Of a stretch of 64,000 bases of DNA, positions 23,404 through 33,634 are shown piece by piece (positions within the stretch are counted from its first letter, which is position 1; each line of letters opens with the position of its first letter). Position numbers and translations under genes: made by a program. This DNA is from Moringa oleifera (lineage: Eukaryota; Streptophyta; Magnoliopsida; Brassicales; Moringaceae). The stretch lies in assembly GCA_021397835.1 (NCBI GenBank), contig JAJFZO010000645.1, positions 1,488,001 to 1,552,000 on the forward strand. The letters are read 5' to 3'. The notes under the pieces are model-generated. The model searched no databases, had not been told where the DNA came from, and saw only the letters and a list, made by a program, of their open reading frames with translations.

Positions 23404-23449
23404 CCACAAAACAATAAGAATGAGCAGCATAGACTGATGATAAAGTAGG

Positions 23450-23755
23450 CTATGCATTGGCAGTTTTAGGGGTTAAAGGAATTGCGGCACCCTGCTTCTG
23501 CTTCTTCAGCTTGGCTTCTTCCTCGCGGATCTTCTGCATCTTGAGCATCCTCTCCATGACCAGCTCGTACTCGCACTTTTCATAGGAGTGGCGCTCGTTC
23601 TCGCACTTCCAAGGCAGGTAGAACTCCGCTTGCCTGCACTTGTTCAGTGGGATCAGCAGGTGTGCGCATTGGTCCCTGTAGGAAAGAGGGACCTTTGCCT
23701 CCACCATTTCTGCCTGTGTTGCTATCATCTTCTTCGATGATCCCTCCACTTCCAT
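23450..23755 (-). CDS. NDUFB7: NADH dehydrogenase (complex I) 1 beta subcomplex subunit 7 (B18)
   Basis: Accessory subunit of mitochondrial respiratory complex I, located on the intermembrane-space side of the membrane arm. The intronless 101-aa frame shows the family hallmark, twin CX9C motifs: Cys30-Cys40 and Cys51-Cys61, with the conserved SYRDQCAH, PLNKCR, FYLPWKC and SYEKCEYE segments. Such CHCH proteins are oxidised and trapped in the intermembrane space by the MIA40 pathway and have no cleavable presequence, which fits the N-terminus seen. The C-terminal part is a charged helix (MLKMQKIREEEAKLKKQK), and length matches plant homologues. The start is the Met before EVEGSSKK. A frame in another phase over the same DNA is a shadow. 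The sense strand has a strong donor (GTAAGTTG) 46 nt after the stop, suggesting a 3' untranslated intron. Confidence 0.95.
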   Translation of the reverse strand: MEVEGSSKKMIATQAEMVEAKVPLSYRDQCAHLLIPLNKCRQAEFYLPWKCENERHSYEKCEYELVMERMLKMQKIREEEAKLKKQKQGAAIPLTPKTANA

Positions 23756-23779
23756 GATGAGAACAATGGCTCTTCACAA

Positions 23780-24840
23780 AACCAAACTCCAGCTCGATGG
23801 TTTCCTTCCTTTCTCAGCGATTACCCTCTTCCGTTCCCTCTTGACTCCGCAGTCTTCTAGTTTAATTGGGCTATGGCCCACGTTCTTAGCGACAAGGCTC
23901 TGCTGCTAATAGCTGACGGCCAATGAGGATTATTTGTTTTTGGTCAATGAGCCCAGTACTTAGACCCCATTTGAATCCATTTATAGATTTAAAATTTGGG
24001 ATATGTGAAAAAAAAAAACATCTATATAAAAATTTATATTTTTATTAAAATTTTAATATAATGTTTTTATTTATAATTTTTTATTAATATTAATAATTTT
24101 ATGCATAATAATTTATATGTAGTTTTTATTTATAAAATTAAAATTTTGAAATATAAATATTAAAAATAAAAAATACTTTATTTTATTTTAATAATGTTTT
24201 AAAGTACTATTATAATAATTATATAAATAATCATCACACTCACATAATGTGTATTGTTATTATTAACAAAAATAATTAAAATATAATTTTTTATAAATTT
24301 CAATTTAAAATCATAAGTAAAATACAAGTTTTTCTCGTATAATTATCCATTAAAATTCATATGAGGTCACGATAATAACATTCAACAATACAAAAAGTTG
24401 AATAAAAGTTTTTAACATGAAGAATAGATTAGTCTAAATTCAATTCCGTGGTTCATGAAATTGTAAAGAATTTTCACATATAGTAATTTTTTAATTTATT
24501 ATTTCAGCATATGCTTGTGCTAGTAACTAAATTAATGTAATAATAAAGTTCTTGTAGAGAACTTCTATTTAATTTCTATGACCATAGTAGTTTATTTAGT
24601 CTAAACTCTATTCTCTTGTGTATGTCGTTGAGAATTAGACGTGTCATGTTAAAAACAGAAAAAATAAATTAAAGAAACGGAAACAGTAGAACGACATTTA
24701 ATTTACTAATTAATGGATTAGGCATGCAGCCGGTTTATAGTTTGGAAGTAGTTGATGAGAATGAAAAGAGTATGTTAAAGAGTAAATGACACATATATAT
24801 ATATATATATATGTATGTTATTACCTTCCAAATATCACCA
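23780..24840. other. Intergenic region between NDUFB7 and the SDR gene
   Basis: The first 150 bp is the divergent promoter side of NDUFB7 and is comparatively GC-rich. 23960-24560 is AT-rich spacer that starts at an ACCCCATTTGAATCC edge, reminiscent of other repeat edges in this window. 24793-24812 is an AT dinucleotide run. No coding sequence is seen. Confidence 0.5.
24793..24812. repeat. (AT)n microsatellite in the SDR promoter
   Basis: About ten AT dinucleotides, self-complementary, about 35 bp upstream of the putative TATA box and 110 bp upstream of the SDR start codon. Length variation here would change promoter spacing. Confidence 0.85.
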
Positions 24841-24847
24841 CTTTCTA

Positions 24848-24858
24848 TCATATAAAAC
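24848..24858 (+). promoter_or_regulatory. Putative TATA box of the SDR gene
   Basis: CATATAAAACA on the plus strand, 63-73 bp upstream of the start codon. The position allows a leader of roughly 35-45 nt. No competing TATA sequence is closer. Assignment rests on motif and spacing only. Confidence 0.5.
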
Positions 24859-24920
24859 ATTGGTTGATCTTCTTGCTACGACATTCTATCTCCAATTAAG
24901 CTACCAAGAATCGGCATCCA

Positions 24921-26236
24921 ATGGATACAAAGGCAATTAGAAGCGACAATGGGTCAAATATATTTTCATCAAAGAGGTAACTGTTACATCTCATTTATTT
25001 TACATTGACATATAATTGTTGATTAAATAAATGTAAATTTTAATATTTTTTTAAGTTAAAATTTGAGTTGATTATATGAAAAATATCTACATTTCAGTAA
25101 TTATCTTAAATTCAAATCTGAAAAAAAAAATTATATTTATTTAAGACTTACATTTTTTAAAAATTTTTTAATATGAAACTTTTTCATTTATAAACCTCTA
25201 AAATAATACAATATGCATCTCTACATTTCTTAACTTGAGAAATATTTTTTAAATTAAATTTTTTTAAAAAAATTTATACATCTATATTCAAAACAGACAA
25301 TATTAAACTAATTAATGTAGTTATGACTAATTTTCATTGCATAATACATGCAGCTTAGAGATCGTTTGTTAATTACTGTTATTTTATGCTAATTGAATAT
25401 AGTTTTCTTTTTCTTTTTCTTTTTCTTTTTTTGTGGGTAGATTGATGGGCAAAGTGGCAGTGATAACGGGTGGTGCAAGAGGAATAGGAGCAGCGACGGC
25501 AAAAGTGTTCGCACAAAACGGTGCGCATGTCATAATCGCAGACGTTTTAGATGACTTGGGAGCCGCTTTGGCTGATTCCATCAACGGCCGATACATTCAC
25601 TGCGATGTTTCAAAGGAAGCCAACGTAGAATCAGCGATCCACCTCGCTATAACATGGAAAGGAAGGTTGGATATCCTGTTCAACAACGCAGGGGTTTCAG
25701 GACCTGGAGGAAGCATAACCAGCATCGACATGGACCAAGCGAAGGATCTGATCTCGGTTAACGTGAACAGCGTCTTGCACGGAATAAAGCACGCAGCAAA
25801 GGCAATGATCAAAGGCGGCAGAGGAGGCTCCATTATCTGCACATCAAGCTCTGCGGCTGTGATGGGAGGGTTAGGAGGACATGCGTACACTTTGTCCAAA
25901 GGCGCCATTAATGGGCTGGTGAGGAGCACTGCATGCGAGCTGGGTGCGCATGGGATTCGGGTGAACAGCATTTCTCCTCATGGGGTGCCTACGGAGATGC
26001 TTGTTAGCTCTTACAGGAGGTTTCTTGGGAAAAAGGACGTCAGCCCTGAAGAGGTAAGCAAGTTGGTTGGTGAAAGAGGGAGTTTACTGCATGGAAGAGC
26101 TGGAACTGGAGAGGATGTGGCACAAGCTGCTGTGTTTCTTGCCAGTGAGGATTCTGGGTTTATAACAGCACATAATCTAGTAATTGATGGAGGGTATACA
26201 TCTGCCTGCAGTACCATGAGAGTCATCTATCAGTAG
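24921..26236 (+). CDS. Short-chain dehydrogenase/reductase, secoisolariciresinol dehydrogenase-like class
   Basis: NAD(P)-dependent oxidoreductase of the classical SDR family, 283 aa. Exon 1 is 24921-24976 (18 codons plus 2 nt) and exon 2 is 25441-26236; the intron is GT-AG and restores an Arg codon, giving the usual plant layout of a short variable N-terminus followed by RLMGKVAVITGG. Visible motifs are the cofactor glycine motif TGGARGIG (28-35), an Asp at the end of beta-2 (IIADV, residue 53) that favours NAD over NADP, NNAG (100-103), catalytic Ser about 154 in ICTSSS, and YTLSK with catalytic Tyr168 and Lys172. The LVIDGGY near the C-terminus is also typical. Members of this class act on lignans, terpenoid alcohols, tropinone or xanthoxin, and the sequence does not decide which. 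Exon 2 alone has a spurious GTG-started frame beginning eight bases inside the intron. It converges with the OTU gene on the other strand. Confidence 0.94.
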
Positions 26237-26909
26237 TCAAGAAAAAACAGAAAAGAAATAGAACATGTAGTGAAAACTTCCACACCTCAAATATTTTAAC
26301 CATGTTAAACAGAAATAACAAAATAAAATTAGATTTTGTTGTTGGATTCACCACTCAGGGTTCCATGTTCCTCCAAATTGATCCACCAAAGATGATTGAG
26401 GTAAGAGAAAGCCATCAAGGACTGCCACTCACATTTTCCGACAAATCCAATTTGTCCAGAATTCTTCTTTGCGCGAATTGCAGTCGATGATGTCTTGAGG
26501 TCATCTCCAACATCAATTTATAAAGGGCAAAGATTGATCAGATGGAGAAAGTCAATTATATCATTGATTAATGAATCCACCAAAAGATACAACAAAAAAG
26601 ATAAGGGTACTGTTCCAGCTTTAATGCAGTACCTGGACAATACAAACATCCTCAGAAAAAGAGAAAAAAAAAACTCAGGAAAAACTGCAAAGCCGACAAG
26701 AAACTACAACAATTGCTCAGTGCAGGAAGAAAACCTGCAGGTTAAAAGGACTCCGAAATGCCCAGTTCTAAATAATGTTAATAGAATATGAATGCTTGCA
26801 ATATTCTCTTCGGGATCCTGGAAAAGAATTAGATTGCATGCCAGATTGGAGGAGAAAAAATTGAACTACACTAAGAATTCTATGCCACAAAACTGTAGGA
26901 ATGATGCCA
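26237..26909. other. Convergent intergenic region between SDR and OTU genes
   Basis: Contains the 3' untranslated regions of the plus-strand SDR and the minus-strand OTU gene. Several AATAAA-like signals are present near 26310-26330. Short frames here are unremarkable. No additional gene is seen. Confidence 0.5.
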
Positions 26910-29725
26910 TCATAGCACCAAAGCAACCTTCTCATGGGAAACAACTGAAGAAGGATGGGCAATCAAGGGTTCATAATGATCAGCTCCGGCACCACACCAA
27001 CCTGCCAGTATGTATGTAACAGTAAATTTAGAGTTCAAGACAGACTAAATTTTCTTATTTGTTTTTTTAAAAAAAAAAAAAAAGCGAAATCAATTAGAGA
27101 ACATCCATTGAACCCTATGTTAACATTACATGATGAATTCTCTTACCTGTTCCTTTCATGAATAGAAAGATGGGAGGTTCACAAATTTCACTTCTTGGAC
27201 GATGTGGAAGGAAGAAAACACAATTTTCTTCTTCAACCATCGCATCTGATCCATGTGCTTGCACCTGTAGGACTGAAGGACATTATGAAGTGCAGAAAAG
27301 ATAATAAAAATCAATATTTGCAACAACAACGCACTGTCTTCCCCTTTACTTAAGCCACTAGAATAAGACCATATATCAAATGCTTAATGTGCAACACATA
27401 CCTAGATAGAGAGGAAATTCAGCAAGATACCGCTATGTAACTAGCCAGCTTTAATATACTTGATGCTGGATAAGACACAAAATTGACAAAAATGATAAGA
27501 ATGTGGTTGTGCGACACCAATGCCCAAAAATATGAGAAGGAACATTCCACTACATGGTGATCTTGTGCAGGACCACTGCAGGCACATTTTAGAGTGCCAA
27601 AATTTCCAAGTAACTGAAGCCCAAGAAGGAACGAAGATTATGAAGTTGGAAGAACTAAGAGTGTTTGTGTGACTTATCCTTGAATTGACAGATTCCCCAA
27701 GCAGGGCATGAAGCAACTGAGCCTTCAAGAACAAAAATCCTAGAATTGATGGACCATGTGTATTCAATGGTTTGGAATGAAAACAGCACCCAAAAAAAGC
27801 TCAGGCTATTGACTTGATTTGAAATACCAGATATGGAGCTTAAACAATTACCATGTATGGAAATTGAAATCATAACTAGCATAAATATACATCCAGCTTA
27901 AAAATAGAGTATATGACATATATCCAGAGAAATTCTATCACATAAATAATAGTGTATTCAACAACATATACTGTAGCATCAAGCACATCCAAAACACTAG
28001 AACCTAAATGATGAGATTTAATCAACCAAAAAGAAGCAAACTGGAGCAAACCGATTCACTAATCATAAGATAAAAATGACTTCCCATCTTTTTTAAACAT
28101 CAAACTGCTTTGTGAAAAGTATAATTATGAAGAGGGCTTCGAGTGAGCAACTAAATCCTTACCACATATATCTCTCGCTTGAACTCTGTCGCAAGACACT
28201 CTATTGCTATATCATCTCCAAATGCAGCAGCATGACCCTCTCTATTCTCAGATACGGAAAGTAAACCCTCCTCAGTATACTGCAAAGTGATGATATCATA
28301 TTCATCATCAGGGGAACCAGAGATGGACATGTACTTGGCCCAGCTTGGGCCATCGGTCACAGGAAGACATCTCTCCTTGTAAATGGACTCCGCAGCCATT
28401 TCTCTTCAACAAAGAAAAGTAAACAATAAAGAAGCAAATAAAACTAAATGCTACATGAACATAAGTTGGCAATCAAAGTTTTGTAACACACATCATTTTC
28501 ACAAACAAAACACAAAAAATACATTTTCAGATAACATCACAACACATAAAAGGAAGTCAAAGCAGAAAAGACTCAATAAAAAATTTTGGAACTTTTAGAT
28601 ACATGCCTAAGAGAAGAAAAAACATTCACTAATTAACTGGAACTGTGGCCCCATTTTGTTGCCGTAGCAAAGATTAGGAAGAATAGAAACAAAATTCCCA
28701 CAGAAGGACACTTTCTAGAAAAAGTACAGTGTTAGGATCTTAGCAATTCAAACTTGTTGATGCTAGATTTCATCCAAAATTTGGAGGCTAAAAAGAGATC
28801 CAGCTCATAATTTTTTCCTCTATTTGTTTTCTTAAGCTTTAAACAAGCATAAAATAACCATTTAAGATCGCCTCCACTTTAGTTCTCCTACATATGTTAT
28901 CAAAGGACTTTGTTCTCGTTTACACGAAGATGCTAGCTTTCCTTTTTCTTCCTTTCCTCAGCCCTAAGCAAGGACAATTCAAAGATTTCAAAACTCCGGA
29001 CTTCCATTGGCTTTTCTTTCTTTTTCTTTATCCACAACATTTTCTGTTCAACCAAGCAGATAAGCTATTGAAGCAGAGATCCAGTATTCATCATAAATTA
29101 AAAAATTTTAAAAACAAATCAAAAAGGGAAAACATAACCAATATATGCATTACCTTTGCATGCCAAGCTGAACAAGCTCGTCAATGGCCGAATCTAAAGC
29201 GATCCGATCTTCTTTCTTGGCCAACAACTTGACTTCTTGAACCACGTGAATACCCCACCCGTTCTTCAGATCCGGCGAGTACATGTGCCTAATGGCGTCA
29301 GTAATCACCGCTCTCTCTTCTTCACTCACGGATCCAAGATCCTTCAAGAACCGCCGCACCGTCCGTCTCCGCAAATCACGCGCGTCGAGATCACGCGCTC
29401 CCATCGCCTTATGTGACGCAGTGAACAGGCAATTCCCGTCGGCGGAGACCTCGCCGCCGTGCGACAGACGGAAGACCACCGAGGTGGAGTTGTCTCCCGG
29501 GTGCTTCCAGAGTACGCCCTTGGAATGCAGCCTCCAGAGGTGCCGTCTCTGCTGCTCCTCCAGACCGCTGACATCGTCCCACGTGGCGGTGGTCGTTGGG
29601 GCTGACTGGTCAACGAGATCGACGGCTTCCAGAGACGCTGACTTAGGGTCCCTCCAAGCGACGGTCGGCGACGAGGTTTGGAATGTCTCGGCGACGGTAG
29701 TGGAATCACACAGAAGTTTTCCCAT
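26910..29725 (-). CDS. OTU-domain cysteine protease (probable deubiquitinase)
   Basis: Predicted ovarian-tumour-type deubiquitinating cysteine protease, 340 aa. Coding exons on the minus strand: 29725-29154, 28403-28163, 27264-27147 and 27001-26910, all GT-AG and in phase. The OTU catalytic core is readable. SADGNCLF at residues 94-101 gives Asp96 and the nucleophile Cys99, and GADHYEPL near the end gives His319. Between them come a helix-rich LRRRTVRRFL segment, GDDIAIECLATEF and an EENCVFFLPHRP strand region. The N-terminal 90 residues are variable and carry the HLWRLHSKGVLWKH segment. The active site is split by three introns, so no single exon encodes a working domain. It lacks the UBA or long tails of some OTU classes, so it belongs to a short plant OTU group (OTU3-like is possible, not certain). 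Ubiquitin-linkage preference cannot be judged. Exon 1 is much more GC-rich than the others. Confidence 0.91.
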
Positions 29726-29828
29726 TTTTCGAATATCCGCTTCTACCGTTTCTCTTTGAACCGATCTTTCCTATTCTCTGGAAGAATTTCGTGTCTGTCC
29801 TCTTCTCTTGGATGGAAGAATCACAGCG

Positions 29829-29829
<1 letters not shown>

Positions 29830-29860
<31 letters not shown>
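29830..29860. repeat. (GA)n microsatellite in the OTU leader
   Basis: About 15 GA dinucleotides roughly 105-135 bp upstream of the OTU start codon; on the sense strand it is a CT tract. GA/CT tracts in plant 5' leaders are bound by BPC/GAGA-type factors, so a role in expression is possible. Confidence 0.9.
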
Positions 29861-29863
<3 letters not shown>

Positions 29864-30119
29864 GGGTTAACGGATAGATGTACGACGCGGGAGCGGAAAG
29901 AAGGTACGTGGCAATATCAGGGAGCGCTATGTTCCCAAGAGAGTCCTTGACCGAGTGAGAGAGAGAGATGCTATCGTAAGCCGGTGGAGCACGAGAAACA
30001 AACCTGAGCAGATATAAATTTCTTTTTTTTTTTTTTTGAAACACTTTTAATTCTATTTTATTCTCCACTAGTCGTTGTGGTTAGTTGGCATGGGCTTTTT
30101 GGGTTCATGAGCTTCGAAT

Positions 30120-30290
30120 GTATACAGTTACGTACGATTACCAGTCAAAATCTGACACGTCAGCAAATGACGGCGCCGGTGCATCGGGTCCATCCAATGA
30201 TATTAGGTGATGAGGCGCGGGTCTCGATCCACGTGTACGGTGCTGTCTGGACAGGATTTGGTTCTGTCCCGCGTGTGGATTCTTGAACGG
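30120..30290 (-). promoter_or_regulatory. GC-rich upstream region of OTU with ACGT-core elements
   Basis: This 170-bp piece is markedly GC-richer than its surroundings. It carries TGACACGTCAGC near 30152-30163 and a perfect G-box CACGTG at 30230-30235. These are bZIP/bHLH-type binding cores. It lies 400-550 bp upstream of the minus-strand OTU start and more than 1.2 kb downstream of any other gene end, so OTU is the likely target. Function is inference. Confidence 0.4.
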
Positions 30291-30299
30291 CGTAAACCC

Positions 30300-31510
30300 G
30301 ACAAGTTGAATTTTAATAGCGAAATTTATTTAATTTGATTTTCTTTTTTCTTTTGACCTCTAATCACTTGCAACGGCTACTACAATTGAATTTGGTTTTA
30401 AGGACAAAGCTCCTTTAGGATTAAAAGATATTGATATTTTAACACCATCCCACATCAATTATTAAACATATAATTTATAATTATAATAAAATTTTAAATA
30501 AAATTAATATAAAATATTTATCTTTATCTGTATTGTTAAATATTTAAAAATAATAAATTAATTTTTAACATAGTAACTTTATTTAAATTAAACTTTAATT
30601 CAAATAATGATAAAAAATTAAGTACATTTTCATTATTAAAGTATTTTAAAAATAATTTAAATAAAATTACACTTTTTATTTTTAATTCATCTCTCAAACA
30701 TAAAAGTACAGTTATTTTTATGAATTTTTTAAATTTTTGATAGTATAATTTTTAAAATAATATTTTTAATATTCAAAAAATTTATACAATATATCAATTT
30801 AAATATCTTAAAAAGATAAATATTATATAAAATTCTAATAAATGCTATCAATCAAAATCTCATATTTAAAAAATAATAAATTAGAGCTAAACTATCAATT
30901 TAGAATAAAGTAAACTTAATTAAAAAAATAAAAATTAAAAAATATTTAAATTAAAGATTTTATATAATGAATTTTGATTTAAAATTTTTTATATGAGTAG
31001 ATAAATATCTAAGTTACTGTTATAAAAAGTAAAAAATTTTAAGTATTGAAAATATATTTTTTAAAATTTATATTATTAAAATTTAAAAATTTATAAAAAT
31101 AAATTTTGAATCTAAAATTGTTCAAATTTAAGGCATAAAGTTGAAAGTAAAAAATTCATTGGGATTATTTGTTAATTATTTTAATAACAAAAATATCTTT
31201 AATTTTTCATAATTATTTGAGTTAACGTTTAATTTGATATCAAATTGATATATTAAAATTTAATTTTTTATTTTTTAAATATAAGAGTTTGATTAATTAC
31301 ATAACACAAATATTAAATTTTTATATAATATTTACTCGAGCTAACATGACTAATCTTACTTTAATTTATAATTTTTATAATTTAATAATATTAAAATTTA
31401 ATTAACTTTAATAAATTACTAAAATTCGATCTAATAATATCAAAATAAATTTTTTATATATACAATAATAATTTCAAAAAATAATTTCTCAAATTAAGTA
31501 GAATAGTTAT
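30300..31510. repeat. AT-rich spacer with opposed copies of the dispersed repeat
   Basis: No coding sequence. A plus-oriented copy of the dispersed AT-rich repeat occupies about 30560-30900 and a minus-oriented copy about 30950-31280, so the two face each other. This resembles the opposed arrangement inside 6006-7583. Confidence 0.5.
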
Positions 31511-33634
31511 TCACATTAGAGAGCATGAGAAGACGTTCTGGTCGCTGAAGACTTGAGAGGGATAAATATGGTGAAGAGAATACTGAGGAGGATAATGAAA
31601 CACGTTGTCTTCTTTGGCTTTCTGGTTATCGTTATTTCTGCGCTTGTTCTCTGCCTCTTGCTTCACAATCTCTACGTGCTTGCCTAGTCTCTTAGTAATG
31701 GTCTCTGCAAGTTTCGGTGGATCGATCGCTCCTCGCACGGTCACTTGTGATTTCTTCATGTCTGGCTCTGCACTCACAACTCCTAACCAAAATGCCCAAA
31801 GTCACTAGTTAGTCAGATAAGCAGGAAGGGAATTAATTCAGACTATTAACCATTGGGGGATTAAAAAAAAGTTCACTGCTGATTCAAGTTATGTTTTTTT
31901 AATATAAAATTTGAAGAATATTTTTATAAATTATAATGATAATATAAAAAATAAAAAAATAAGTAAATAAAAAATAAATTAATAAATATTTTTTATTGAT
32001 TTAAGTTATTTTTTTTATAAAATTTAAAGGATATTTTCGTAAATTATGATGATAACATAAAAAATAAATACATGAATGAAACCATTGGTTAATTCGAATT
32101 ACGTTTTTTATGTAGAATTTAAAAAATATTTTTGTAATTTATAATGATAATAAAAAATAAAAAATATGTAAATAAAGATCCTCAATCGATTTGAACTATT
32201 TTTTATATAAAATTTAAAGAGTATTTTCATAATTTATATTATTAATATAAAAATATAAAAACATATGGATAAAAATTATCTATTGATTTGAACTATAATT
32301 TTTATAAAATTTTAAAATATATTTTTAAAAGTTATAATAATAATAATATATAAAAATAAATAATATATAAATAAAATTTTTTGGTTGATTTGAGTAATAT
32401 TTTCTATAAAATTTAAAATAATTTTTATAATTTATAATTAAAATATAAAAATAATATATATGATTTTTTGTTGATTTAAATAAATTTTTATATAAAATTT
32501 AAAATTTTTAATAATTTATAACGATATTATAAAAATAAAAAATACATAATTACAATTTTATTAAATGATCAAGTAAATCATAAATTTTAAATAGGGGGTA
32601 GTCGATTAAGTTGATTACCTTTCAATCTCTCTATGTTTTTCTTGATATCACGAGCACAACCATCGCAGTGCATGTACATTTTAAGCACAGCAGTGATGAT
32701 TTCAAGCTTCACAATCAAATCAGAAAGAGAAAGAAATCACAAATTTGAAGCCAAAATGAAAGAGGAAAATGATGAAAATAGAAATTGCCCATTACTTGAT
32801 CATCTTGTTTCTTCTGGCTCTGGCTCTCCTTTTCGCAATTGGGTTTTGGTTTTGGAGAGATAAGCTCAGCATTTTTACTGTACTTCTTCTGAATTCTTTC
32901 CAAAACCTTAACAGGATCAGCCTTTTGTCCTACCACAATCACCTTGTGATTGCTAGTTTCTGTCCTCACTTGTTCAACTCCTATCATAAATTCAGTAAAT
33001 AGCAAATACCCAAATGGACATTGATCTGATTTTCACTTATATATCAATAAATAAATATATATATATTTTTAAAAAATGTACTAAAAATATTTGATTAAAA
33101 AAATTACTCAACTCACTTGAACATCAAAAACTTTTTAATCGTCTAATTACTTTCATAAGTCAGTCTTGATATTTTAAGAAAAAATATGAAAAATAAAAAT
33201 GAATTCCCATCAAAATCGATATGTTTTATACATTCATTATTTATTATTATTATTAAAAATTTTGGATGCATATTATAATTAAAAAATAAATAAACAAAAA
33301 ATTTTGATTCATTTGTAAAGATATATAAAGTAAGAAATGTGCAGAGAAATGTAATTACCATCGAGGGTTTGTAAGCAACGAACAACTTTAGTTGCACATC
33401 CTTGGCAATGCATGTAAGCTTTCAACACAATTTCTTTTTCTGAATTTTCTTCTTTGTTTCCATTGCTTGTTCCTGTTTGATCTTGTTGATTTCGCTTATT
33501 TTTTCTCTACCCAAATCCCCCCAAAAAAAAAAGAAAAAAATCATAATAATTCAGGCAAATACATTACTATTGCGTATCAATTAAAGGATGAAAATGAAAG
33601 CTTGTTGAGTGGCAAGAGTGAGTACCTTTCCCAT
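31511..33634 (-). CDS. Heavy-metal-associated isoprenylated plant protein (HIPP) with two HMA domains
   Basis: Predicted 233-aa cytosolic or membrane-anchored metal-binding protein. Coding exons on the minus strand: 33634-33626 (9 nt, Met-Gly-Lys), 33506-33359, 32980-32796, 32706-32619 and 31782-31511; all are GT-AG and in frame. Two HMA domains are seen. The first has MHCQGC (Cys37, Cys40) and the second MHCDGC (Cys128, Cys131), the CxxC pair that binds Cu, Zn or Cd in this family. Each domain is split by an intron after the conserved LDG/LKG turn. The last four residues are Cys-Ser-Leu-Met, a CaaX box for prenylation, which defines HIPPs as distinct from HPPs. Lys-rich linkers follow each domain. 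Intron 4 carries a decayed minisatellite. A weak TATTTATA at about 33670-33680 on the minus strand would be the TATA element. HIPPs act in metal handling and stress responses; the specific metal cannot be inferred. Confidence 0.94.
31879..32565. repeat. Seven-unit decayed minisatellite inside HIPP intron 4
   Basis: Units start at about 31879, 31996, 32089, 32186, 32283, 32395 and 32471. Each opens with a variant of TTGATTTGAACTA, then TATAAAATTTAAA, then ATTTTCATAATTTATA and an AT-rich tail ending in a variable TAAAxATT. Spacing is mostly 93-117 bp, with 97 bp twice and one short 76-bp unit. Substitutions between units are frequent, so the array is old. It fills most of the intron 32618-31783. 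Confidence 0.75.

Noticed and set aside
25597..26226. Minus-strand frames opposite SDR exon 2
   Set aside because: Antisense shadows of a well-supported SDR coding exon; no family resemblance.
29283..29759. Plus-strand 158-codon frame and minus-strand 121-codon frame over OTU exon 1
   Set aside because: Shadows of the GC-rich OTU exon. Only the 29725-29154 minus frame carries the DGNC motif and splices in phase.
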